NCBI RefSeq assembly: GCF_003970385.1
Contig: NZ_RXZH01000008.1
Location: 82,238 to 146,237, forward strand
From: Vibrio aquaticus
Lineage (GTDB): Bacteria; Pseudomonadota; Gammaproteobacteria; Enterobacterales; Vibrionaceae
Direction: 5' to 3'
Length of the DNA stretch: 64,000 nucleotides
The position numbers and the translations under genes were made by a program. The first letter of the stretch is position 1. The number at the start of each line of letters is the position of its first letter. Shown here one piece after another: positions 8,755-16,649 of the stretch. Below the pieces are notes generated by a model. The model made no database searches. It saw only the letters and a program-made list of their open reading frames with translations, and had not been told where the DNA came from.

Positions 8755-9893
8755 TGAATTACCTCTTTGTTCAGATGCTTCTTGATAAGAACCACGGTAA
8801 GTATGATAGGAATTACATAGCCAATCATAGGTACTAGGTGCTTAAACGAGGTGATCCAAGGTTGACCGTAGCTGACCTGACTCACCTGAACCTCAATATA
8901 GTGGCTAATAGGCAATAGGCTACGCCAAAACTGAGCCAAAGAGCCCATGTCAGTCACTGGGAACGTAATCCCCATGAAGGCAAAACTTGGAGCCGTAAAC
9001 GCACCGGCAAAGCTCATGGCTCGCGCTGCATCAAGAGTAAGAAAGAAGAAGACACATCCCATGATCATACATGCTGCAATCGTAATGAACTGCGCAGCGG
9101 CAAGGGTGATGAAGCTGCCATTCATTGGCCACTCAAAGCCCAGATAAAACCAGCATAAGAAGCCAAAACCTTGTAACGCAAACACCCAATAATAAGGCGC
9201 TAGCGTGTTGATCAAGCTCTTAATCGGATGTTGAGCCAGCCAAGGGGACAACTGACGGTCTCTTAAGTTAGCAGACAGAATTAAAATGGTTCCAACGACA
9301 ATAACAATTTGCCAAAGCGCTGGAATGATCGCAGAAACCAGAAACTGAGCGTAATTGGAGTTTTTGTTAAACAGCGGTGTAATCTGAGTTCGAACGGGAA
9401 CAGCGTTGCCCATGGCAGAAAGCAGGGTACTGTTGCCGGAAGCGAGCCCTTTCATCGTGCTGATTTCGGCATTAAATGTGCCTTGAGCTTGCAAGAAGGC
9501 GGAGTTAATCAATTTACCGACCAAGATCATTTGGCTGTTGTAAAACACACTGACCTGCGGAACCAACTGCTTGTAAGTGTCTTGTTCAAACTGGCTTGGG
9601 ATAACGGCGTAAGCGTAGACATCACCACTAACAAGCGCCTGTTTCGCTTCATCAACGCTATTAAACTTGGTGACCACCGACATGGTTGGCGTCGCATCAT
9701 AATAACGAGTTAGCTTATTGGACAAGGCGCTATTGGAAAAGTCGACCACGCCAATCGGCAGATCACGGGCAATACCTTGTGAAAATATTGCCCAAATCAT
9801 CACGGCCAACAGCAGTGGGATCCACGTTAAGCTCGAAAGCAGCCATTTGTCTCGCCGAACAATCTCTAGCTGTGAAATTGGGTGAGTTTGCAT
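8751..9893 (-). CDS. ABC-2 type transporter permease (first copy)
   Basis: A 380-residue inner-membrane permease with the same architecture as its downstream partner: a helix at about residues 20-40, a periplasmic domain (IGVVDFSNSALSNKLTRYYD), and a C-terminal membrane block. The shared D-S/N-x-A-L-S and Y-DATP motifs show the two are paralogues. Start set at ATG 9893; an upstream in-frame TTG adds two residues. It follows the HlyD-like gene by 11 bases. Such permease pairs work with a periplasmic adaptor, TolC and a cytoplasmic ATPase to export drugs or other small molecules. Confidence 0.85.
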   Translation of the reverse strand: MQTHPISQLEIVRRDKWLLSSLTWIPLLLAVMIWAIFSQGIARDLPIGVVDFSNSALSNKLTRYYDATPTMSVVTKFNSVDEAKQALVSGDVYAYAVIPSQFEQDTYKQLVPQVSVFYNSQMILVGKLINSAFLQAQGTFNAEISTMKGLASGNSTLLSAMGNAVPVRTQITPLFNKNSNYAQFLVSAIIPALWQIVIVVGTILILSANLRDRQLSPWLAQHPIKSLINTLAPYYWVFALQGFGFLCWFYLGFEWPMNGSFITLAAAQFITIAACMIMGCVFFFLTLDAARAMSFAGAFTAPSFAFMGITFPVTDMGSLAQFWRSLLPISHYIEVQVSQVSYGQPWITSFKHLVPMIGYVIPIILTVVLIKKHLNKEVIQ

Positions 9894-9904
9894 AACCAAT
9901 TCGC

Positions 9905-10882
9905 TTAGTTGAGTTCAACAGATAGGCTCATACCCATTCGTAGGTCATTTTGCGGTTGAGTAGGACGAGCTTCCACTTCAAATGTGCGTAGGTCGAAGCC
10001 TTGCGAAGCGTCAGTTGAGCGCCAAGTAGCAAAGTCACCCATAACGGCAATGTGGCTCACAGTAAACTCAACCTCTTTATCTAGCGCTGGAAGGTAAGCG
10101 GTAAAAGCCTGGCCTTTGTTGAAGTATTTAAGCTGGTCTTCACGCACATTGAGCATCGCCCAAGAGTCTTTAGTATCGACCACGGTAACAACCGGGAAGC
10201 CTTGTGGTGCAAGCTCACCACTTTGAAGGAGAACCTGAGAAACCTCTCCATTAAACCAACTTTTGATAGTGGTATCTTCTGCGTACGCTTCCACTTCGGC
10301 TACCGCGCCAGCTGCCATGCGAGCTTTCTCAGCCGCTGCTAACTTGGTTTCACTACGTGCGCCTTCTTGCGCCATGTTATACATTTGCAGTGCAGCGCTC
10401 TCGGTGTATCTTGCCGCTTCCCACTGGGTTTTGGCTTCATCACGTTTTTGCTCAGCAACGACTCCCTCTGTGTAGAGGTTGTTCACTCGAAGGTAGGTTT
10501 TCTCCATTAGTGATGCAGCCGCTTTTGCTTTTAGCCATTGATCTTTAGCCGCTTGAATTTGTTGGCTACGAGCGCCTTTTTCTGCTTCAAGTGCGAGTGC
10601 GCCTGCGGCTTTTTCACCGGCTTTCGCTTGTTCTAATTTCGCTTCAATCTCTGGGCTGTGAAGTGTAAAAATAAGGTCGCCTTGTTCAACCTCATCGCCC
10701 TTACGGACAAGCACTTGGTCGATACGCCCCGGTACTTTAGATGAAATGCTGTATTGTTGAGATTCGATCTGCCCTTGTAGGCGAATCGGTTGTGGTTGGT
10801 AAGCTTGGTAGAAGCTGTAGCCGACCCAAGATGCAATGCCAATAGCTGCGGCGCTCAAAATAAGTGATTTTGCGTTTTTCAT
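9905..10882 (-). CDS. HlyD-family periplasmic adaptor (membrane fusion protein)
   Basis: A 325-residue adaptor with an N-terminal membrane anchor (SLILSAAAIGIASWVGYSFY). A lipoyl-like half follows (ISSKVPGRIDQVLVRKGDEV), then a long Ala/Glu-rich coiled-coil hairpin at about residues 80-190, the second lipoyl half (FNGEVSQVLLQSGELAPQG) and a beta-barrel domain. It links the inner-membrane permeases to the TolC-like channel. It lies 9 bases after the channel gene in the same operon. Confidence 0.9.
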   Translation of the reverse strand: MKNAKSLILSAAAIGIASWVGYSFYQAYQPQPIRLQGQIESQQYSISSKVPGRIDQVLVRKGDEVEQGDLIFTLHSPEIEAKLEQAKAGEKAAGALALEAEKGARSQQIQAAKDQWLKAKAAASLMEKTYLRVNNLYTEGVVAEQKRDEAKTQWEAARYTESAALQMYNMAQEGARSETKLAAAEKARMAAGAVAEVEAYAEDTTIKSWFNGEVSQVLLQSGELAPQGFPVVTVVDTKDSWAMLNVREDQLKYFNKGQAFTAYLPALDKEVEFTVSHIAVMGDFATWRSTDASQGFDLRTFEVEARPTQPQNDLRMGMSLSVELN

Positions 10883-10891
10883 CTTAGATCC

Positions 10892-12292
10892 TTATAAACT
10901 CTTCACGTTAATTGCGTTGTGTTGGTATTGGCTGAAACTGTTCATCTCGTTGGAAAGGGCCAACAGCTTAGATAATGAGATGAGGTAGTTGAAACTTGCG
11001 GCCGCCTTTTGGGTTTGTACGCTGGCAATATAGAGCTGCGCATCCACCACATCCGTTGATGTTGATAAACCTTGGCTAAACGCCTTTTGTCTTAACTTAA
11101 GATTCTCTTTCGCAAGGGCAATGCTCGATTCTAAACCTTGCACTTCTTCTTGCGCTTGCTGCGCTTCCAAATAGGTTTTATGTACTAGGATGGATAAATC
11201 CTGCTTCGCTTGCGCTTTTAGGTAACGCACTTGAGAAACGGCGCTGTGTGCGGCTTTAACTTGTTCGCTACGACCACTGTTTTCGATTAGAGGAATGTTT
11301 ACACCCACGCCTACTAACCAATCCGGTTTCATCTGGCTCGCTAAAGAGTCATCTTCATGAAGGCTGTAATCACCATAGAGATAAACCTCTGGGTAGTACT
11401 TGCCTTTTTCTGCTGCAATCAGGCTTGATGCTTGTTTTTCTTTTGCATCAAGTAGTGCCAAGCCAGGGTAGGTTGCCAATGTTCGTTCAACGAAAATGCT
11501 TTGGTCGGGTAGGTTTTGGTTGATGAACAAGCTATCAGCAGGTTCTACAGTATCGGTTTGGCTAAGAATTTGTGTCAACGCCGATTGAGCAATGTCGAGG
11601 CTTTTCTCCGCTTTCTTACGTTCGATAGTCGCTTTGTCTAATGCCGATTCCGCTTGTAGGCGCTCGACTCGTGCGATCTGACCTTGTTGCTCGAGCTTAA
11701 GGGCATTGTCTCTGTGTTGAGTTAGGCCTTGTTCAACCAATTGACGAGTCTGAACCACTTCTTTCGCGAGCAGTACGGAGAAGTAATATTTGCTCAAGTC
11801 CTCGAAACGGGCTTGAGTTTCCATTGCGAGTTCGCTCTGCGCTTGTTCTTTTTTGCCTTCGGCTGCAGATTGCGCGGCATTGATACGACCACCGGTGAAG
11901 ATAGGCCAAATAGCACGAATGGAAGAAGTGAAGATGTCACGTTCAGAAATGGTCGACGTGATGCCGCCAAGCTCTCCAAGAATGGGATTGAGTATAGGCC
12001 CTAAATTAGGAAGCGGCTGACCGGTACTTTCAAATAGCTGCTGCCCTGAAACGGTCACGTCGGTATCTAAGCGAGTGTAATTTGCACCAATTGAAACAGA
12101 CGGGAGATTAAGGTTATCGGTCGCACTTTCTAAATGTTGATAACGTTCAACATTGGATCGTTGAGCCGCTAGAGAATTGTTTTCTTGAAGCAGAACCTGC
12201 CAAGCTTGGTCAAAGCTGACTGGGGCTGAGTAAACAAAAGGAGAGGCGAAACTGATACAACCCATGAGTACCGCAAGTGGACGCAATGACAT
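10892..12292 (-). CDS. TolC-family outer-membrane channel of the ABC-2 exporter
   Basis: A 466-residue outer-membrane efflux protein with a signal peptide ending near FVYSAPVSF. The two repeats of long amphipathic helices typical of TolC/OprM trimers follow: the first around FTGGRINAAQSAAEGKKEQA and the second around LRQKAFSQGLSTSTDVVDAQ. It is the first gene of the exporter operon, so it is a dedicated channel. A palindromic candidate operator lies about 25-45 bases upstream of its ATG. Confidence 0.9.
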   Translation of the reverse strand: MSLRPLAVLMGCISFASPFVYSAPVSFDQAWQVLLQENNSLAAQRSNVERYQHLESATDNLNLPSVSIGANYTRLDTDVTVSGQQLFESTGQPLPNLGPILNPILGELGGITSTISERDIFTSSIRAIWPIFTGGRINAAQSAAEGKKEQAQSELAMETQARFEDLSKYYFSVLLAKEVVQTRQLVEQGLTQHRDNALKLEQQGQIARVERLQAESALDKATIERKKAEKSLDIAQSALTQILSQTDTVEPADSLFINQNLPDQSIFVERTLATYPGLALLDAKEKQASSLIAAEKGKYYPEVYLYGDYSLHEDDSLASQMKPDWLVGVGVNIPLIENSGRSEQVKAAHSAVSQVRYLKAQAKQDLSILVHKTYLEAQQAQEEVQGLESSIALAKENLKLRQKAFSQGLSTSTDVVDAQLYIASVQTQKAAASFNYLISLSKLLALSNEMNSFSQYQHNAINVKSL

Positions 12293-12316
12293 CTCAATGT
12301 TCCTGAACTGTTAAAA

Positions 12317-12336
12317 ATTAGAGTTTATACTCTAAT
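12317..12336. promoter_or_regulatory. Perfect inverted repeat before the exporter operon
   Basis: ATTAGAGT and ACTCTAAT form perfect 8-bp arms around a TTAT centre, 25 bases before the tolC-like start codon. On the minus strand the centre reads TATAAA, a possible -10 element. The geometry fits a dimeric repressor or activator (MerR-, MarR- or TetR-like). No regulator gene is adjacent, so the protein that binds is unknown. Confidence 0.5.
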
Positions 12337-12384
12337 GGTATTTAGTACAACAGAACGCCAGCGGTCTAGAGCTAAAAATGGATA

Positions 12385-12411
12385 GATCAAAAAAGGGGCC
12401 ACAAAGGCCCC
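12385..12411 (-). terminator. Rho-independent terminator of the tct operon
   Basis: Stem GGGGCC / GGCCCC (12395-12400 and 12406-12411) with a 5-base loop is followed on the minus strand by six Ts. It lies 24 bases after the tctA stop. Confidence 0.88.
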
Positions 12412-12434
12412 AAATACATAGGAATGTAAATCGA

Positions 12435-13961
12435 CTATTGCTCGACCTTAGTAGGAGTCGGCTTTAGCTTTTGGAACAGCTTTACAAATATTGGGCTAAA
12501 CAGCACCAGTACAGCCAAAATGGTGAATGTCATTGTGATTGGGCGCTCCCACAAGAAGCTCAGTTCACCATCACTGATCATTAGTGCTCGACGAAGGTTC
12601 TCTTCCATCAGGCCACCGAGGATGAAACCAAGCAATAATGGAGCAAGTGGGAAGTTCGCCAATCTAAGTGCTATCGCGGCCATCGCAATCAATAGCATGA
12701 TGAACACATCCATAGTATTGAACGATACCAAGTACACGCCTGTGATAGAGAAGAACAGAATCATAGGAAGTAAGACAGTACGTGGCACTGCTAATAGCTT
12801 CGAGATGTATGGAATCAGCGGTAGGTTCAAGATAACCAATACGATGTTACCAAAGTACATAGAAATGATGACTGACCAAAAGACATCTGGGTGTTCAACG
12901 AACAGGCGAGGGCCTGGTTGAATACCGTAAGCTATCAAAGCACCAAGCATGATGGCTGTTGTACCAGAACCCGGAATACCAAGGGTTAGTAGAGGAACAA
13001 ACGAACCGCTCGACGCTGCGTTGTTTGCAGACTCAGGAGCAACAAGACCACGAATACTGCCTTTACCGAACTGTTCTTTTTTCTCTTTTGGAGCAAGGTT
13101 ACGTTCCATACCGTAACTTAAGAAAGCGGCGATAGTTGCGCCTGCGCCCGGCAGTACCCCAGTGAAGAAACCAAGGATCGAAGAACGGATTGAGACAGGT
13201 GCGACTTCCTTTATCTCTTCTTTGGTGACTTTCATGCTACCAATGTCGCTCATTTTGCTCTGTTCATCAGAGCGAGTGTCTTGTTCTGGCTTCAAAATGC
13301 CCATCAAGGTCTCACCCAAAGCGAACGTTGCCATAGCAAGGAGTAGGAAGCTAAAGCCATCCATTAGGTCGGTTAGACCAAAGGTAAATCGTTCAACGCC
13401 GACACCTTTATCAATACCCACTGTTGAAAGCATCAAGCCAAGAATTGTCATCATCCATGCTTTAATGACCTGACCTGGTCCGGCAAAGGCGGCTACAGCA
13501 GATAAACCAAGAAGCATTAGGGCAAAGTAATCTGAAGATTGGAAGCTCAGTGATACGCTCGCAAGGGCAGGGGCTGCGATAAGTAGCATGATCGCAGACA
13601 GCGTACCACCGGTGAACGATGAGTAAGCCGCTAATGCTAGTGCTTTACCCGCTTGACCTTTTTGCGCCATCGGGTAACCGTCAAACGCCGTCACTACCGT
13701 AGAAGAACAGCCCGGAGCGTTGATTAGGATAGAAGAAGTAGAACCACCAAAAACGGCGCCATAGTACACACCTGCCATTAGGATTAAACCAGATGATGGA
13801 TCCAAGCCATAAGTAATTGGGATCATCAGTGCGATGGCTGAAATAGGGCCTAGACCCGGCAACATACCAATGAAGGTGCCTACGAAACAACCAACGACCA
13901 CCATCATGATGTTCATTGGCATAATTGCGGTAGATAGGCCTTGTAAGATTCCGTCTAACAT
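12435..13961 (-). CDS. tctA: Tripartite tricarboxylate transporter large permease TctA
   Basis: Large inner-membrane subunit (508 residues, about 10-12 helices) of a TTT-family solute transporter driven by an ion gradient. The family signatures GMLPGLGPISAIALMIPITY near the N-terminus and FTGVLPGAGATIAAFLSYG in the middle are both clear. ATG 13961 was chosen over a longer frame because it has a GGGA ribosome site and gives the normal start MLDGILQGL. It works with TctB and the binding protein TctC; the substrate is probably a carboxylate. Confidence 0.93.
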   Translation of the reverse strand: MLDGILQGLSTAIMPMNIMMVVVGCFVGTFIGMLPGLGPISAIALMIPITYGLDPSSGLILMAGVYYGAVFGGSTSSILINAPGCSSTVVTAFDGYPMAQKGQAGKALALAAYSSFTGGTLSAIMLLIAAPALASVSLSFQSSDYFALMLLGLSAVAAFAGPGQVIKAWMMTILGLMLSTVGIDKGVGVERFTFGLTDLMDGFSFLLLAMATFALGETLMGILKPEQDTRSDEQSKMSDIGSMKVTKEEIKEVAPVSIRSSILGFFTGVLPGAGATIAAFLSYGMERNLAPKEKKEQFGKGSIRGLVAPESANNAASSGSFVPLLTLGIPGSGTTAIMLGALIAYGIQPGPRLFVEHPDVFWSVIISMYFGNIVLVILNLPLIPYISKLLAVPRTVLLPMILFFSITGVYLVSFNTMDVFIMLLIAMAAIALRLANFPLAPLLLGFILGGLMEENLRRALMISDGELSFLWERPITMTFTILAVLVLFSPIFVKLFQKLKPTPTKVEQ

Positions 13962-13980
13962 AATGTCATTTCCCTTAAAA

Positions 13981-14499
13981 TTACGACCAGATGGTGAAAA
14001 TAACACCAGGCTCTAGGTAGATATCTAAGCCTTGGGTAAGAAGAAGATAGAAGGCGAGTACAAACGGGAACGATGCACCGAATAGAACGGCTTTGCGTCT
14101 TTCGCCCAATAAGTAAAAACCCGCTAATAGGAATAAGCTTGTTGCAATAACAAAACCGAGGTAGGTAAGCCCGACGCCGTACAATGCCATTAGTACTAGG
14201 AAACCGGTTAGGAGCTTCCAGTTGAATTCAACAACCGCACCACTTTTAACGTCAGGTTGGCCTGTCACAAGTAGCAATAAAGAAAGCCCAATTCCGATGA
14301 ACGTCAGAAGTGTAGGTAACGTTCTTGCAGTAAAGGGTTCATATTCGTCTCCGGGGAACAATGGGATCTGAGACGTTTGGTAGCCATAGCAAAGGCAGAC
14401 AAGCAAAAAAATCATTGCTCCGACACGGTCGCGGCAGAGGAGATTTTCCTTGGTAAAGAAACGTCCATTGTTAAGAGAGTTCGTTGGCAAGTCCGACAT
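13981..14499 (-). CDS. tctB: Tripartite tricarboxylate transporter small subunit TctB
   Basis: Small membrane subunit of 172 residues with four predicted helices (MIFLLVCLCYGYQTSQIPLF, TLLTFIGIGLSLLLLVTG, LTGFLVLMALYGVGLTYLGF and a C-terminal pair), as in TctB. ATG 14499 was chosen because GGAG stands 6 bases before it; an ATG four codons earlier lacks a ribosome site. It lies 19 bases before tctA and 235 bases after tctC, unlike the usual tight spacing. Confidence 0.85.
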   Translation of the reverse strand: MSDLPTNSLNNGRFFTKENLLCRDRVGAMIFLLVCLCYGYQTSQIPLFPGDEYEPFTARTLPTLLTFIGIGLSLLLLVTGQPDVKSGAVVEFNWKLLTGFLVLMALYGVGLTYLGFVIATSLFLLAGFYLLGERRKAVLFGASFPFVLAFYLLLTQGLDIYLEPGVIFTIWS

Positions 14500-14533
14500 A
14501 TCCAACTCCATGTGACAGGTAATAAATAAAAAG

Positions 14534-14718
14534 GCCGTACACGAGGGTTAATGAGCATGTTTCACTAACAATAAGCCATTAGCTGCTAGTCAAAGGCTTA
14601 GCTGTTCATAAACAAACAGAGGAGATTGTGGTGTTAGCTCGTGTACGGCGAAAAGGGGCAATACCAATCAGCCATTACTCTGGGGAGATTGGTGTGAGGG
14701 CGGTGCAAGTCGCCCTCA
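14534..14718 (-). promoter_or_regulatory. Structured tctC-tctB intercistronic region
   Basis: Three inverted repeats lie between tctC and tctB. In mRNA order they are: a compact hairpin TGAGGGCG / CGCCCTCA (14695-14702 and 14711-14718) just after the tctC stop; a 7-bp repeat ACCAATC / GATTGGT (14663-14669 and 14687-14693); and a 12-bp perfect repeat GCCGTACACGAG / CTCGTGTACGGC (14534-14545 and 14638-14649) that would close a loop of 92 bases. None has a T-run, so they look like mRNA stabilisers or attenuating structures that let the binding protein be made in excess. Confidence 0.55.
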
Positions 14719-14734
14719 ACTTATTTGCAGGAAA

Positions 14735-15706
14735 TTACTTCAAGAAGCCTAGCTCACGCATTAGGTCGCCCATTTGCTTCTCTTGATCTTCTAGGAAAGC
14801 GTAGAAGTCTTTGTCCGCTTTGTAGTTGTCAATCCATCCATTGCGGTCACGCACGACTTGCCACTCATCGGTGTTGTACATCTTAGTCAGCGCCGTGTTC
14901 CACTCATTGATTTTCTCTTGGCTCGCACCTGGCGCTGCAAAGAATCCGCGCCAGTTTGCAAATACCGTTTCGTTACCGTATTCAGTTAGCGTCGGGATGT
15001 CTGGTGCTGCATCTAAGCGCTTAGGTGCCGTAACTGCAAGGATCTTAACCTGACCTGATTTCGACATTTCTAGCACTTCGCCAAGACCTGTCGAAAGAAG
15101 CTGAGTTTCACCGGAAAGGAGCGCTGCCATCGCTTTACCGCCCGCATCGTAGGCAATGTAGCGAACTTTCTTCGCATCAAAACCTTCACCTTTAAATGCC
15201 GCTGCTACCACAAGGTGGTCCATGCTGCCACGAGCCGAGCCGCCAGCAATTTTCACTTTACGTGGGTTCGCTTCGAATTCTTTTACAACGTCTTCCCAAG
15301 TATCGTACTTAGAATCAACCGACGTTACGATTGCACCGTAGTCTGCAATCGTTGCTGCTACAGGTGTTAGGTCACGGAAAGATTGAGGGAAGATACCGGT
15401 TAGGGAGCGAACAACGATAGGCGTAGAGTTCACCATCAAAGTGTCTTCTTGGCGTTCTGCTGTTTCGATAAGGTGAGCAATTGCTTTACCGCCGCCGCCA
15501 CCCGAAAGGTTTTGGAAAGAGACATTTTCAACGATATCGGATTTCACCAATACGTCACCCGTTCCACGAGCAGTCATGTCCCAACCGCCGCCTGCACCAC
15601 CTGGGATTAAGAAGTGGATTTTTTCAACGTCAGCGGCCATTGCGCTGAATGAAAATGACGCTGCAATAATTGAAGCGGCCAGTGTCGGTTTGAATGCCTT
15701 AAACAT
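14735..15706 (-). CDS. tctC: Tripartite tricarboxylate transporter substrate-binding protein TctC
   Basis: Periplasmic solute-binding protein of the Bug/TctC family, 323 residues. The signal peptide ends near FSFSAMAADVEKI. The mature protein opens with a typical IHFLIPGGAGGGWDMTARG ligand-binding loop and contains the family GGSARGSMDHLVVAA and LLSGETQLLSTGLGEV segments. First gene of the tct operon. No TctDE-type two-component regulator is adjacent. The 184 bases between this start and the T6SS kinase must hold its promoter; no clear operator was seen there. Confidence 0.93.
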   Translation of the reverse strand: MFKAFKPTLAASIIAASFSFSAMAADVEKIHFLIPGGAGGGWDMTARGTGDVLVKSDIVENVSFQNLSGGGGGKAIAHLIETAERQEDTLMVNSTPIVVRSLTGIFPQSFRDLTPVAATIADYGAIVTSVDSKYDTWEDVVKEFEANPRKVKIAGGSARGSMDHLVVAAAFKGEGFDAKKVRYIAYDAGGKAMAALLSGETQLLSTGLGEVLEMSKSGQVKILAVTAPKRLDAAPDIPTLTEYGNETVFANWRGFFAAPGASQEKINEWNTALTKMYNTDEWQVVRDRNGWIDNYKADKDFYAFLEDQEKQMGDLMRELGFLK

Positions 15707-15890
15707 GATTCACGTTCCTTATGTAGGTGTACATTCTTCATTGAAAATGTACTTATCATTATGAATTTACTATCACCAAGGGAGGGAGCTTGTTGATAGA
15801 TAGGATTAAGGTTAATGGGTTGTTACATAACTGTCTCTAATACGCTAATAAAAACAATATTGAGCATTCTGGTGGTTTTGTTCATAAAGT

Positions 15891-16646
15891 TCACGGTTGT
15901 GAACTGACTGTTTTCAGAAGAGGTAAGGTTTTGAAAGTAGATGAGATAATGTACTGATAGCGCGCAGGCAATCCTTGGGTGACGGGTGTTCTCCCTTGTT
16001 TGAAAAAGTCTAATGTATTTTGAAAGTTAAAAGGATGTTCGTAGAAAATGGAATGGATGCTAACGCCAAAAGAAAAGTAATCTTCAACGGGCGAAATTCT
16101 GCCTTGCCTCAGATGCGCCTTGGGTGAGCTGAACATAGGAGAGATTGAGCTGTACATTTGTTGATCGTAGCGTTCACCAATCGGAAGCACGCTGCCCATG
16201 TCAATCAACCTAGCTTTTCCATCAGGGGTAAGGAGTAGGTTGGCGGGTTTAACATCACCGTGAATATAGCCCGTTTGATGAAGGGAATAGAGCGCGCTTT
16301 CAAACGCACGAAGCACACAGTTTTGATTTAGGTTCCACACCTTTGGCTCAGTCAGTGGGCTGCCTTTTTGAAATTGTGTCAACAGCCACATCTGGTTGTT
16401 GTTACGACCAGATTGAATATAGGTCGGCCAATAAGGACTGGCGTGGCGCTTTAGAAACTCTATTTCATTGGCCAATTGAGCGTGGCCAATCTTGGTATGC
16501 GCCACTTTAAGTGTGACGTTGCCAACATCGTTACCATGACAATGAAGAACGTTGGTCGACAGTTCAGAGCAGACGGTGAGGCCAAGTTGTTCAATAATAG
16601 CAGCGTATCGCCGTTCAGGCGTTAACTGTTCAGCGATACGCGCCAT
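15891..16646 (-). CDS. T6SS-associated Ser/Thr protein kinase (PpkA-like, kinase domain only)
   Basis: Eukaryotic-like protein kinase of 251 residues at the end of the T6SS operon, 3 bases after tssM. Seen are a candidate ATP-binding Lys47 (TLKVA), helix-C acids near 61-63, the catalytic loop HGDVKPANLL (129-138, Asp131) and a metal-binding DMG (149-151) in place of DFG. A VEDYFSFG segment follows. Unlike PpkA of Pseudomonas it has no transmembrane helix or C-terminal extension. In T6SS posttranslational control such kinases phosphorylate the FHA protein; the FHA gene here is in the same operon. No PppA-type phosphatase gene is present. Confidence 0.85.
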   Translation of the reverse strand: MARIAEQLTPERRYAAIIEQLGLTVCSELSTNVLHCHGNDVGNVTLKVAHTKIGHAQLANEIEFLKRHASPYWPTYIQSGRNNNQMWLLTQFQKGSPLTEPKVWNLNQNCVLRAFESALYSLHQTGYIHGDVKPANLLLTPDGKARLIDMGSVLPIGERYDQQMYSSISPMFSSPKAHLRQGRISPVEDYFSFGVSIHSIFYEHPFNFQNTLDFFKQGRTPVTQGLPARYQYIISSTFKTLPLLKTVSSQP

Positions 16647-16649
16647 AGA

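Noticed and set aside
9309..9713. 134-codon plus-strand frame opposite the first ABC-2 permease
   Set aside because: Shadow frame without domain or ribosome site, inside a convincing gene.
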